A stretch of DNA of 64,000 bases from Dysosmobacter sp. GTDB taxonomy: Bacteria > Bacillota > Clostridia > Oscillospirales > Oscillospiraceae. Positions 8,210-15,873 of this stretch are shown here, in pieces; the first letter of the stretch is position 1; each line of letters begins with the position of its first letter. A program made the position numbers and the translations under genes. Below the pieces are notes generated by a model that was not told the DNA's origin, searched no databases, and saw only the letters and a list, made by a program, of their open reading frames with translations. Location: NCBI GenBank assembly GCA_026169195.1, contig JAPFEH010000046.1, positions 62,001 to 126,000 on the forward strand, written 5' to 3'.

Positions 8210-8235
8210 CCGAAGGGGGCCGCAGCCCCCTTCGG
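8210..8235. other. Strong GC-rich hairpin downstream of livK
   Basis: A perfect 11-bp stem (CCGAAGGGGGC and complement) with a 4-base loop lies 27 bp after the livK stop. It lacks a T-run on the minus strand, so it is more likely an mRNA-stabilising or processing hairpin at the livK 3' end than a terminator by itself. Confidence 0.55.
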
Positions 8236-8262
8236 CAGAATCGTTTGGAGATGGGGTCTGGA

Positions 8263-9447
8263 TCAGGGAGTGACGTACAGGCCGTCCTTGATGACAAAGG
8301 CAGTGGGGGCCTTGGAAACCTCGCCATTGACGGACCAGGTCATGTCCTTGCCGGTCAGGCCGGAGTAAGTCAGTGTGGGCATCACGGGAACCAGAGCCTC
8401 GCAGATGTCGGTGGAGGACATATCAGAGGTGCAGCCGGCAGCTTCCAGAGCGGCCTTCATGATGTACACGCCGTCATAGGCGTCAGCGGCAAACTGGTTG
8501 GGAGTCACGCCGAACTGAGCCTCATAGGCTTCAACAAAGGACTTGTTTTCCTCCAGTGTAGCGGAGAAGGGGGTCAGCAGCATCAGCCCTTCGGCCAAAG
8601 AGGTATCAAAGCCTTCCAGCGTCAGGATGCCGTCCATACCGTCCACGCCGAAGAAGGTGGGAGCATAGTTCATGGCAGCGGCCTGTGTCAGAATGACGGA
8701 AGCGGGCTGATAGTAGATCGGCATGAAAACGGTGTTGGCGCCGGCGGCCTGTGCGGCAGTCAGCTGCACGGAAAAGTCGGTGGCGGTGTCATTGGTAAAG
8801 GTGCCCTCGTAGACAACGTCCAGTCCCTTGGCGCCGGCCTCGGCCACAAAGGTGTCCCGGATGCCCTGAGAATAGGAATCGTCGTTCCGGTAAATCACAG
8901 CGATTTTAGCGTCAGCCATGTTTTCCGCCATATAATCGGCGGAAGACACGCCCTGATTCGGGTCGGTGAAGCAGACCTGAAACACGTTGTCCTTGCCGGC
9001 GGTAACGTCAGCGGAAGAAGCAGAGGGGGTCAGCATAAAGGTGCGGTCGCTGCCGGCCTGTGCGGCAACAGCAACGGAAGGACCGGTGGTGGTGGGGCCG
9101 ACCATAACCTGCATGCCCCAGTCCATCAGATTGTTGTAGGCGTTGATGGAGGTTTCGCCGTCGTTAATGTCGTCCTCGGACTGAAGTTCGAACTTCACGG
9201 CGCTGTCACTGGCGTTGATCTCGTCAACGGCAATTTTGGCGCCGTTGGCTACGGCCTGCCCGTAGATCGCAGCATCACCGGTCAGAGGGCCGATGGTACC
9301 CAGCTTGAAAACGGCGCCTTCTGCACTGGGGGCGGAGGGCTGCTCGGCATTGCCGGGGGCGGGGGACTCTTCTTTGCCGCCGCCGCAGGCAGTCAGGCCA
9401 GCGACCATGACCAGAGTCATCATGAGTGCAAACAACTTCTTTTTCAT
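8263..9447 (-). CDS. livK: Branched-chain amino-acid substrate-binding lipoprotein LivK
   Basis: The 394-residue lipoprotein has a basic start (MKKKLF), a hydrophobic stretch and lipobox LTAC-GGG (Cys at about residue 21), then a Ser/Pro/Glu-rich linker. The periplasmic-binding-protein fold follows (FKLGTIGPLTGDAAIYG, later VGPTTTGPSVAVA and FAADAYDGVYIM), as in the Leu/Ile/Val-binding family. It captures ligand outside the membrane and delivers it to LivHM. ATG 9447 follows AAAGGAGA. It is the first gene of the liv unit. The family also binds amides and other amino acids, so ligand specificity is open. Confidence 0.93.
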   Translation of the reverse strand: MKKKLFALMMTLVMVAGLTACGGGKEESPAPGNAEQPSAPSAEGAVFKLGTIGPLTGDAAIYGQAVANGAKIAVDEINASDSAVKFELQSEDDINDGETSINAYNNLMDWGMQVMVGPTTTGPSVAVAAQAGSDRTFMLTPSASSADVTAGKDNVFQVCFTDPNQGVSSADYMAENMADAKIAVIYRNDDSYSQGIRDTFVAEAGAKGLDVVYEGTFTNDTATDFSVQLTAAQAAGANTVFMPIYYQPASVILTQAAAMNYAPTFFGVDGMDGILTLEGFDTSLAEGLMLLTPFSATLEENKSFVEAYEAQFGVTPNQFAADAYDGVYIMKAALEAAGCTSDMSSTDICEALVPVMPTLTYSGLTGKDMTWSVNGEVSKAPTAFVIKDGLYVTP

Positions 9448-9487
9448 CTGAATGTCTCCTTTGCAAAATAGAATGGAAAAATTATAC

Positions 9488-9521
9488 AAAAAAGCGGCTC
9501 CGCCATCAGCGGAGCCGCTTT
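9488..9521 (-). terminator. Terminator of the small membrane-protein gene
   Basis: A 13-bp stem (arms 9491-9503 and 9509-9521) with a 5-base loop is followed on the minus strand by TTTTTT. It lies seven bases after the stop at 9528 and before livK. Confidence 0.85.
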
Positions 9522-9527
9522 GCTGTA

Positions 9528-9809
9528 TCAAAACAGTGGTGCGGTTCTTCGCATTTTTGGCGTGTGAGGATTCTTCATGACCAGCAGTACCAGTACCAGA
9601 ATCGCTACTACCAGAATAGACAAGCGTACCAGCAGGAAGCGAATCAGGGCGCAAATAATAATGGACGCCATCAGAATGGCGTCCATAATCAGAGCAATAT
9701 GAGCAGACTGCATGGTAGCAGCCTGTGCGCAGGAAGAAGCGGCGTTCGCACAGGGAGCGGACGCACCGTGAGACATCATCTGTGTGTTGTACATGGACTT
9801 CATCATCAT
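9528..9809 (-). CDS. Small membrane protein of unknown function
   Basis: The 93-residue protein has a polar, Met/Ser/Cys/Ala-rich first third (with three cysteines at about residues 20-27) followed by two closely spaced hydrophobic helices (about 35-57 and 62-78) and a short basic tail. I do not recognise the family. Expression evidence is good: AAAGGAG before the ATG, a consensus promoter at 9857-9885 and a strong terminator just after the stop. It is therefore a separately transcribed single gene rather than a shadow. It lies immediately upstream of livK, but the terminator between them argues against a shared transcript. Confidence 0.6.
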   Translation of the reverse strand: MMMKSMYNTQMMSHGASAPCANAASSCAQAATMQSAHIALIMDAILMASIIICALIRFLLVRLSILVVAILVLVLLVMKNPHTPKMRRTAPLF

Positions 9810-9856
9810 GGCGTCTGGCTCCTTTCTGTGGGAAAACCCGTGTTTGATTGTTTTTT

Positions 9857-9885
9857 ATTCTAGCGGTTTAGTGTCGAAAAGTCAA
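9857..9885 (-). promoter_or_regulatory. Promoter of the small membrane-protein gene
   Basis: TTGACT and TAGAAT with a 17-base spacer on the minus strand, ending 47 bases before the ATG at 9809. Confidence 0.7.
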
Positions 9886-10083
9886 TCGTCAGTTTGACGG
9901 CGTAATGCACGGAAATGGGCTGTTAAAATGATAACTATTGTTCGTATTAAACAAAAAACTCCGGAAAACAGATTTTTCAGCAGTTTCGTTGTATGAAAAA
10001 AGAAGCAGACCGCGCAAGGAATCTTTTCCAAAAAACAACAGACAAAGGGGAGGAGACGCCAGTGCCCGCGGAAAAGAAACATC

Positions 10084-10121
10084 AAAAAATCTGCAAGATA
10101 TGTCTTAACATATCTTGCAGA
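10084..10121 (-). terminator. Terminator after the feo-associated small gene
   Basis: A perfect 14-bp stem with a 4-base loop (about 10090-10121) is followed on the minus strand by TTTTTTG. It lies 26 bases after the stop at 10147. Confidence 0.85.
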
Positions 10122-10146
10122 CGATGGCTGCCATCCGGCAGAAAAC

Positions 10147-10269
10147 TCAGGAACAGTGCTTGGTGCAGCGGGAACAATCACCGCCGCATCCGCCTTTGTG
10201 CCGGCGGCAGGATCGCAGGGCCAGCAGCAGCCAGCCTCCGATCAGCAACAAAATCAAAAGTTCCAACAT
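10147..10269 (-). CDS. FeoB-associated Cys-rich membrane protein
   Basis: This 40-residue gene was read directly from the minus strand: a single hydrophobic helix of about 15 residues (LELLILLLIGGWLLLAL), then a short basic, Cys-rich tail with cysteines spaced C-x(6)-C-x3-C-x2-C-x3-C and ending in HCS. This is the layout of the small FeoB-associated proteins found after feoB in Firmicutes, thought to assist ferrous-iron transport, although their mechanism is unproven. CGGAGG lies 6 bases before the ATG, and a strong terminator follows. It sits downstream of feoA, feoB and the SRPBCC gene on the same strand. Confidence 0.85.
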   Translation of the reverse strand: MLELLILLLIGGWLLLALRSCRRHKGGCGGDCSRCTKHCS

Positions 10270-10398
10270 AAAAACCTCCGGTTTCTATCACGACAGGTTG
10301 GTGCAATCAGGGAATACAGGTCTTGAGCAGACAGAGGTTCGGGTTCATTTTGGAAAATAACTGGACTTTGCGGTCGTATGGTAAGCAGCCATACAGGA

Positions 10399-10797
10399 TT
10401 ATGATTCCAAGGCTTTCTTTAAGTCCGAAATAAATCGTGTTTGCTGTCTCGTTAAGTAGGGTTTCATGAACGGTCTCATAAACCATTTTTTGGGAAAGAT
10501 CGTTTCTGTGAAGCTTACGGTTGTGCCGGCTCCTTCAGAAGTGAAAATACCGACCCAATGACCCGTTATATTCCTGTTTTCCATATCAAACTCCCATCGT
10601 TTATATGGATCTGCAGCCGTAACGGTAAATGTAGTGGCGTATCCTTCTTTTGTATACTCAATAAATTGTTTGTCATGGATCGTTTCTGTTTTGCTCAAAT
10701 CGCTTCGCCATGTACTGTATTGATCCACTGCTGAAACAATCTCCCAAACTTGTTCAACATCATGGTTGATGAATTCTTTTATATTGGAAGTTACCAT
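10399..10797 (-). CDS. SRPBCC (START/Bet v1-like) family protein
   Basis: The 132-residue protein has the Bet v1-like layout: NIKEFINHDVEQVWEIVSAVDQYSTWRSDLSKTE (first strand and helix with the Trp-x-Ser/Asp turn), central strands with EFDMENRNITGHWVGIF, and a long C-terminal helix. Such proteins bind hydrophobic ligands in a deep cavity; no ligand can be assigned. ATG 10797 has an AGG about ten bases upstream; a TTG at 10815 is possible. It lies between feoB and the Cys-rich feo gene on the same strand, but a large hairpin (10871-10906) separates it from feoB. It is richer in AT than feoB. Confidence 0.75.
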   Translation of the reverse strand: MVTSNIKEFINHDVEQVWEIVSAVDQYSTWRSDLSKTETIHDKQFIEYTKEGYATTFTVTAADPYKRWEFDMENRNITGHWVGIFTSEGAGTTVSFTETIFPKKWFMRPFMKPYLTRQQTRFISDLKKALES

Positions 10798-10870
10798 GTC
10801 GGCACGACCTTTCAAATCGGATGAGGGGATGAACTGTTCAGCTGACGGGATCGTCTTGAAGGAATGTTCC

Positions 10871-10906
10871 GTGAGCGCGCAGCGCGTTTTACTGCTGCGC
10901 GCTCAC
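10871..10906 (-). terminator. GC-rich hairpin after feoB
   Basis: A 13-bp stem (GTGAGCGCGCAGC and complement) with a 10-base loop lies about 20 bases beyond the feoB stop. There is no T-run, so termination efficiency is uncertain. Confidence 0.45.
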
Positions 10907-10926
10907 AGATTGCCCGGTCTGCTTGA

Positions 10927-12933
10927 TTAGAAGAGCAGCAGGGCTGCATGATATACCAGAAAGGCTGCGACCCACGCCACAACGCATTGGCTGGCTGCTA
11001 CACCGGCAGCCTTCCAGCCGGAACCAAGCTCCCGCTTGACAGCGGAAATCGCGGCAACGCAGGGAGTATACAGCAGGGTAAAGGTCAGGAAGCTGACGGC
11101 GGTGACCGGAGTGAACAAGGTTCCGAGAGCGGCTGCGGACACGTCGGTTCCGGCTCCGGTCAGGATGCCCAGCGTGGAAATGACGGATTCCTTGGCAATG
11201 AAACCGGTGATAAGGGCGGTGGAAACGCGCCAGTCACCAAAGCCCAGCGGGAGGAACAGGGGGGCGACCAAAGCGCCCACCGTGGCCAAAAGACTGTCAG
11301 AGCTGTCGGTTACCAGATTGAGCCGGGTATCAAAGGTCTGAAGGAACCAGACGATGATCGTGGCCACGAAGATGATGGTGAAGGCACGGGTCAAAAAGTC
11401 CTTGGCTTTATCCCAGCACAGCTGCCCTACGCTGCGGGCAGAAGGAAACCGGTAGTTCGGAAGTTCCATGACAAAGGGAACGGGATTTCCGCGGAAGGCG
11501 GTAGCGCCCAAGATCTTGGCGGCCAGAATTCCCACCAGAATGCCGCCGAAGTACAGGGCGATCATCACCAAAGCTGCATGCTTAGGGAAAAAGGCGGCGG
11601 AGAAGACACCGTAAATGGGGATTTTGGCAGAACAGCTCATAAAGGGCGTCAGCAAAATGGTCATCCGCCGGTCCCGCTCGGAAGCCAGCGTTCTGGTTGC
11701 CATAATGGCAGGGACTGAGCAGCCGAAACCGATCAGCAGCGGTACGATGCTGCGGCCGGAAAGGCCGATCTTTCGCAGCAGCTGATCCATGAAAAAGGCC
11801 ACCCGCGCCATGTATCCGGTATCTTCCAGAATGGAGAGGAAGAAAAACAGCACCACGATGATGGGGAGAAAACTCAGTACGCTGCCGACGCCGGCAAAGA
11901 TTCCGTCGATCACCAGACTGTGAACCACCGGATTCAGACCATAGGCAGTCAAAGCGGTATCCACCGCTGCGGTCAAGGCGTCAATGCCGACTGCCAGAAG
12001 ATCGGATAAAAACTTTCCGATGACATTGAAGGTCAGATAGAAAATCGCCAGCATGATAGCGAAAAACAGCGGCAGAGCTAAATATTGATTGGTGACGATC
12101 CGGTCAATGGCCTCGCTGCGGGCATGTTCTTTGGACTCCCGGCATTTGACCACCGTATTGCGGCAAATACCCTCAATGAAGTCGTACCGCATATCGGCCA
12201 GCGCGGCATTGCGGTCCATCCCGTGTTCAGCTTCCATTTCCTGAACACTGTGTTCCACCAGCTCCAGTTCGTTTTGATCCAGCTTCAGACGCCGGCAGAT
12301 GTCTTCGTCCCCTTCAATGAGCTTGGTAGCGGCAAAGCGCACCGGAAGTCCGGCGCTTTCTGCATGATCTTCGATCTGGTGCACCACTGCGTGGATGCAG
12401 CGGTGGACCGGACCGGGCGCACAAAAGTCGTATACCGATGGATAAGCCTTGGATTTTGCAGTGGCTTCTGCTACCCGGATCAATTCGTCCACACCCTGAT
12501 TCTTCACGGCGGAGATGGGAACCACCGGAATTCCCAGAGATCGGGACATTGCTTTGACATCAATGGTACCGCCGTTGGCAGAAACTTCATCCATCATGTT
12601 CAGCGCCAATACCATGGGAATCCGCATTTCCATCAGCTGCAGCGTCAGATAGAGGTTTCGCTCAATGTTCGTGGCGTCCACGATGTTGATGATGCCGTCC
12701 GGCTTTTGACCGATGATAAAATCCCGGGTGACGATCTCTTCGGGAGTGTAGGGGCGGATCGAGTAGATTCCGGGCAGATCTACCACCTGACAGTCTTTCA
12801 GGCTGCGAATAGCGCCGGACTTCTGATCCACGGTTACGCCGGGGAAGTTGCCCACGTGCTGATTGGAGCCGGTGAGCTGATTAAAAAGCGTGGTCTTTCC
12901 GCAGTTCTGATTGCCGACCAGAGCAAAGATCAT
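10927..12933 (-). CDS. feoB: Ferrous iron transport protein B
   Basis: FeoB is the inner-membrane Fe(II) transporter with an N-terminal GTPase. The 668-residue protein shows G1 at residues 7-15 (GNQNCGKTT), G2/G3 (GVTVDQKSG, DLPGIYSI), G4 NMMDE, then the helical spacer and the Gate-containing membrane domain with GFGCSVPAIMATRTL and SCSAKIPIYGVF. Its length is close to the usual 650-700. The ATG overlaps the feoA stop (ATGA), indicating coupling. Regulation is probably through the metal-responsive-looking site before feoA. Confidence 0.97.
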   Translation of the reverse strand: MIFALVGNQNCGKTTLFNQLTGSNQHVGNFPGVTVDQKSGAIRSLKDCQVVDLPGIYSIRPYTPEEIVTRDFIIGQKPDGIINIVDATNIERNLYLTLQLMEMRIPMVLALNMMDEVSANGGTIDVKAMSRSLGIPVVPISAVKNQGVDELIRVAEATAKSKAYPSVYDFCAPGPVHRCIHAVVHQIEDHAESAGLPVRFAATKLIEGDEDICRRLKLDQNELELVEHSVQEMEAEHGMDRNAALADMRYDFIEGICRNTVVKCRESKEHARSEAIDRIVTNQYLALPLFFAIMLAIFYLTFNVIGKFLSDLLAVGIDALTAAVDTALTAYGLNPVVHSLVIDGIFAGVGSVLSFLPIIVVLFFFLSILEDTGYMARVAFFMDQLLRKIGLSGRSIVPLLIGFGCSVPAIMATRTLASERDRRMTILLTPFMSCSAKIPIYGVFSAAFFPKHAALVMIALYFGGILVGILAAKILGATAFRGNPVPFVMELPNYRFPSARSVGQLCWDKAKDFLTRAFTIIFVATIIVWFLQTFDTRLNLVTDSSDSLLATVGALVAPLFLPLGFGDWRVSTALITGFIAKESVISTLGILTGAGTDVSAAALGTLFTPVTAVSFLTFTLLYTPCVAAISAVKRELGSGWKAAGVAASQCVVAWVAAFLVYHAALLLF

Positions 12934-13160
12934 CGTGCCTTCACCTCCACGGAGATGTTCCGGGCGTCCTCTTTCCGCAGAGACAATGCATACCCCCGGA
13001 CACGCAATTCCAGAGGATCTCCCAGCGGCGCGGTTTTTTCTATGCGGACAGCGGTTTTGGGGATCAGCCCCATATCCAGCAGCCGGCAGCGAAGGGCACC
13101 TTCGCCGCCTACTGCGGTGATCACGGCCTCTTGACCGATGGGTAATGTATCTAATGTCAT
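12930..13160 (-). CDS. feoA: Ferrous iron transport protein A
   Basis: The 76-residue SH3-like protein starts LDTLPIGQEAVITAVGGEGALRCRLLDMGLIPKTAVRIEKTAPLGDPLELRVRGYALSLR in pattern, the full FeoA domain with the RLLDMG and RGYALSLR signatures. FeoA binds FeoB and is required for Fe(II) uptake. ATG 13160 follows AGGAGG with 8-base spacing. It is the first gene of the feo unit; the promoter and palindromic elements lie directly upstream. Confidence 0.95.
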   Translation of the reverse strand: MTLDTLPIGQEAVITAVGGEGALRCRLLDMGLIPKTAVRIEKTAPLGDPLELRVRGYALSLRKEDARNISVEVKAR

Positions 13161-13177
13161 GTTGATAGCCTCCTGAA

Positions 13178-13217
13178 GTTAGCTTCTTCTAACTATGAAG
13201 AGTTTACCACGGCTAAC
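13178..13217 (-). promoter_or_regulatory. Candidate DtxR/IdeR-like operator before feoA
   Basis: GTTAGC-TTCTT-CTAAC at 13178-13193 is an imperfect inverted repeat around the predicted start of transcription, and a further GGCTAAC half-site (13211-13217) lies between -35 and -10. GTTAG/CTAAC half-sites resemble DtxR-family iron boxes. This is a pattern match only. Confidence 0.45.
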
Positions 13218-13229
13218 TCCATCCGTCAA
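13201..13229 (-). promoter_or_regulatory. Promoter of feoAB
   Basis: On the minus strand TTGACG and TAAACT are 17 bases apart; the region overlaps the candidate iron box. Confidence 0.65.
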
Positions 13230-13400
13230 ACACAAATCTGGCAGAAAGTTGTAGAAAAAACGCAGACCATATTGTATAAGACAGAGAGAAGGGGAATTTC
13301 CCTGTTTCGGTGGGCGGTATCGTTTCTCCCGCAGAAAAGGAAAGGGGAGCTGCGCCGTCAGGAAATGAATGTGCCGGAGGAAATCCGGTACGATGGCATG
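13230..13400. other. Intergenic, no gene seen
   Basis: The 358-bp gap between feoA and the Sel1 gene holds the feo promoter at one end and the Sel1 terminator at the other. The part between (13230-13400) contains only short frames without support. Confidence 0.5.
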
Positions 13401-13441
13401 AAAAAACCGCCCCCTGATGCGGCCGAACCGGCATCAGGGGG
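13401..13441 (-). terminator. Terminator of the Sel1-repeat gene
   Basis: An 11-bp stem (arms 13410-13420 and 13431-13441, CCCCCTGATGC and complement) is followed on the minus strand by CGG and TTTTTT. Confidence 0.85.
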
Positions 13442-13518
13442 TGGTGATGAACGATGATCGTTTCTGCTTATGCAGAAATCGAGGGGACAGGGCTGAAATC
13501 TGCAAGAACGGCAGGGGG

Positions 13519-15861
13519 TCACTTGCGTCCAAAGAGTGTTTTGAAAAAGGATTTTTTGCTTTTTTGCAAACGGGAAACGGCTTCTGCCGCGCCGGAAAAG
13601 CCGGCTTCCTCTGCTGACCGGTACAGCGCCAGTGCCCGCTGAAGATCCTGCGGCGTTCCGGTTCCGTGCTCGCAGCACCAGGCCAGATGATAGCAGGCGC
13701 GGGGATCATGCTGCTCTGCGGATTTTTCATACCATCGGACGGCCGCGCTCCAATCCTGTGCCACGCCAACGCCAATCTCATAAAGGTAACCCAGATTGCA
13801 GGCGGCGGTTCGATCGCCGCTTTCCGCGGCCTGCTGATACAAAGCTGCCGCTTTTTCAGGGTCTTTCGGAATCCCGTAGCCAAATTCGAAGCAGACCCCC
13901 AGATTGCACTGGGCACGGGGATAGCCTGCATCAGCAGATTTTTCATACCAGTATGCAGCCTGCCCCCAATCCTGCGGCAGCCCGCGTCCGGACTCATAAA
14001 GATAACCGAGATTACACTGCCCTGCGGGATCGCCCTGTTCCGCCGCCTGCCGGTACAGAGCCGCTGCTTTTTCCAGATCCTGCTCCACGCCTTCACCGTA
14101 CTCGTAGCAGACGCCAAGATTGCATTGAGCAGGGGGGTAACCGGCTTCTGCGGACTGTGTATACCAACGAACGGCATCGGTCCAGCTTTGCGGGATACCG
14201 CAGCCCCGCTTGCTGCAAACGCCCATGCAAAACATCCCGCGGGGATCGTGCTGCTCCGCCGCCTTCCGGTACCACCGGACTGCGGTCTCCGGGTCTGCTG
14301 CTACGCCTTTTCCGTACTCGTAACACCATGCGAGGTTGCATTGGGCGCGGGGCATTCCCTGTTCTGCGGCAGCGCGGTACCAGCGGACGGCCTCTTCCCA
14401 GCTTTGCGGCACGCCCGCTCCGGTCTCATAAAGATAGCCGAGATTGCACTGGCCTGCCGGATTTCCCCGTTCCGCCGCGCAGCGGTAGAGTGAGGCTGCG
14501 GTTTCCATGCTTTTGGCGACACCTTCGCCCCGCTCATAGCAAACGCCCAGATCACACATGGCCGCCGCGGAGCCTGCGTCAGCCGCCTTTTGATACCACC
14601 GGCAGGCTTCCGCGGCATCCTGCGCCACCCCAAGACCGTAGTCATAGGCGTGAGCCACGCAGAAAAGCCCTCTGGAGTCGCCCTGCTCTGCGGCGCGGCG
14701 GTACCAGAAAAGGGCGTCCTTATAGCTCTGCTCCACGCCCTTGCCGTGCTCATAACACCATGCGAGGTTGCATTGGGCGCGGGATGCCCCCTGTTCGGCT
14801 GCGATCCGGTACCACCGGACGGCTTCCTCCCAGCTTTGTTCAACACCCTCTCCGCTTTCATATAAAAAACCAAGGCAGCAGGCAGCGTCTTCCTCACCCT
14901 GCTCCGCTGCTTTCCGATACCATTCCGCAGCCGCGGTCTGGTCCTGCGGAACACCGCGGCCCCGTTCGCAGCATAATCCCATGCAAAGCTGCCCGCGGGG
15001 ATAGCCCTGCTGCGCGGCTGCCAGATAGAGCTCCGCTGCGGCACGGTCATCCTGCACGACCCCTTTTCCGTATTCGTAGCACCATGCCAGATTGCATTGG
15101 GCGCGGGCCAGTCCCTGCTCTGCGGCGGCGCGGTACCAACGGACGGCCTCCTCCCAGCTTTGCTCCACGCCTTGACCGGATTCATAGCAAAAACCAAGGC
15201 AGCACTGGCCGGAGGCGTTGTTTCCCTCGGCGCCTGCGCGGTACCATTTGACGGCCTGCTCCAGATCCTGCGGCACACCGGTTCCGAATTCCAGACAGCG
15301 GCCCAGCTCCGTTTGCGCAGAGGGATAGCCCAGCCAAGCGGCGGAGCGGTACCATTTCGCCGCTTCTTCCGGGTCGGCCTCCACGCCGTCTCCCCGCTGA
15401 TAGCATTCGCCCAGCAAAAACTGCGCACGTGGGAAGCCCTGTGCGGCTCCTTTGCGGAAGCATTCCAGTGCTTTGGAACTGTCTTTTTCCACACCAATCC
15501 CGCAGAGGAAGCAGTAACCCAGATTGGTCAGTGCAGGTATGTATTCCTGCGCAGCCGCACCGGCATACAGCAGCGCGGCCTGTCGGGGATCTGCCTGCAC
15601 GCCGACGCCTGCTTCCAGACACCAGCCAAGATTGGTCTGTCCCAAGGGGTCCCCCAGAGCTGCCGCCTGCTGGTAACAGGCCAGCGCGTCTGTCTCCCGC
15701 CGGTCCTCCACGGCCTGATCGCCCAGACAGACCCAGTTGGAGGCGGTCAGTTCCTCGCTGCTCAGGGAATAAAAAAACGTTCCGCCGCAGCGCGGGCAGG
15801 TGTCCGGTTCTGTCTCGGCTGCAAACCCGCAGTCGGGGTTTTCACAGCAATAATAGTCCAT
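13519..15861 (-). CDS. Large Sel1-like repeat protein with N-terminal zinc ribbon
   Basis: The 780-residue protein starts with a zinc-ribbon-like segment (C5 C6, C11, then CPRC at 22-25) and then carries about 19 full Sel1-like repeats of 36 residues from roughly residue 58 to 745, plus a partial last unit. The repeat consensus is WYRAAAEQG-x3-AQCNLGxCYExGxGVxQD-x2-EA. Sel1 repeats form alpha-solenoids that scaffold protein-protein contacts; no partner can be named. Blocks of three or four repeats are nearly identical, indicating recent internal duplication. Most units carry two fixed cysteines (QCNLGxC), unusually many for a solenoid. There is no signal peptide. It starts 12 bp after the TtcA-like gene, likely in one transcript. 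Confidence 0.92.
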   Translation of the reverse strand: MDYYCCENPDCGFAAETEPDTCPRCGGTFFYSLSSEELTASNWVCLGDQAVEDRRETDALACYQQAAALGDPLGQTNLGWCLEAGVGVQADPRQAALLYAGAAAQEYIPALTNLGYCFLCGIGVEKDSSKALECFRKGAAQGFPRAQFLLGECYQRGDGVEADPEEAAKWYRSAAWLGYPSAQTELGRCLEFGTGVPQDLEQAVKWYRAGAEGNNASGQCCLGFCYESGQGVEQSWEEAVRWYRAAAEQGLARAQCNLAWCYEYGKGVVQDDRAAAELYLAAAQQGYPRGQLCMGLCCERGRGVPQDQTAAAEWYRKAAEQGEEDAACCLGFLYESGEGVEQSWEEAVRWYRIAAEQGASRAQCNLAWCYEHGKGVEQSYKDALFWYRRAAEQGDSRGLFCVAHAYDYGLGVAQDAAEACRWYQKAADAGSAAAMCDLGVCYERGEGVAKSMETAASLYRCAAERGNPAGQCNLGYLYETGAGVPQSWEEAVRWYRAAAEQGMPRAQCNLAWCYEYGKGVAADPETAVRWYRKAAEQHDPRGMFCMGVCSKRGCGIPQSWTDAVRWYTQSAEAGYPPAQCNLGVCYEYGEGVEQDLEKAAALYRQAAEQGDPAGQCNLGYLYESGRGLPQDWGQAAYWYEKSADAGYPRAQCNLGVCFEFGYGIPKDPEKAAALYQQAAESGDRTAACNLGYLYEIGVGVAQDWSAAVRWYEKSAEQHDPRACYHLAWCCEHGTGTPQDLQRALALYRSAEEAGFSGAAEAVSRLQKSKKSFFKTLFGRK

Positions 15862-15873
15862 GCTTTGCTCCTG

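Noticed and set aside
9882-10271. Open frames on both strands over the feo-associated small gene
   Set aside because: They lack ribosome sites and overlap the better supported 40-residue gene and its terminator.
13632-15251. 539-residue plus-strand frame in the Sel1 gene, and the periodic DNA pattern there
   Set aside because: The periodicity (108 bp) is from the Sel1 repeats; it is not a CRISPR array because repeats have no unique spacers of constant size.
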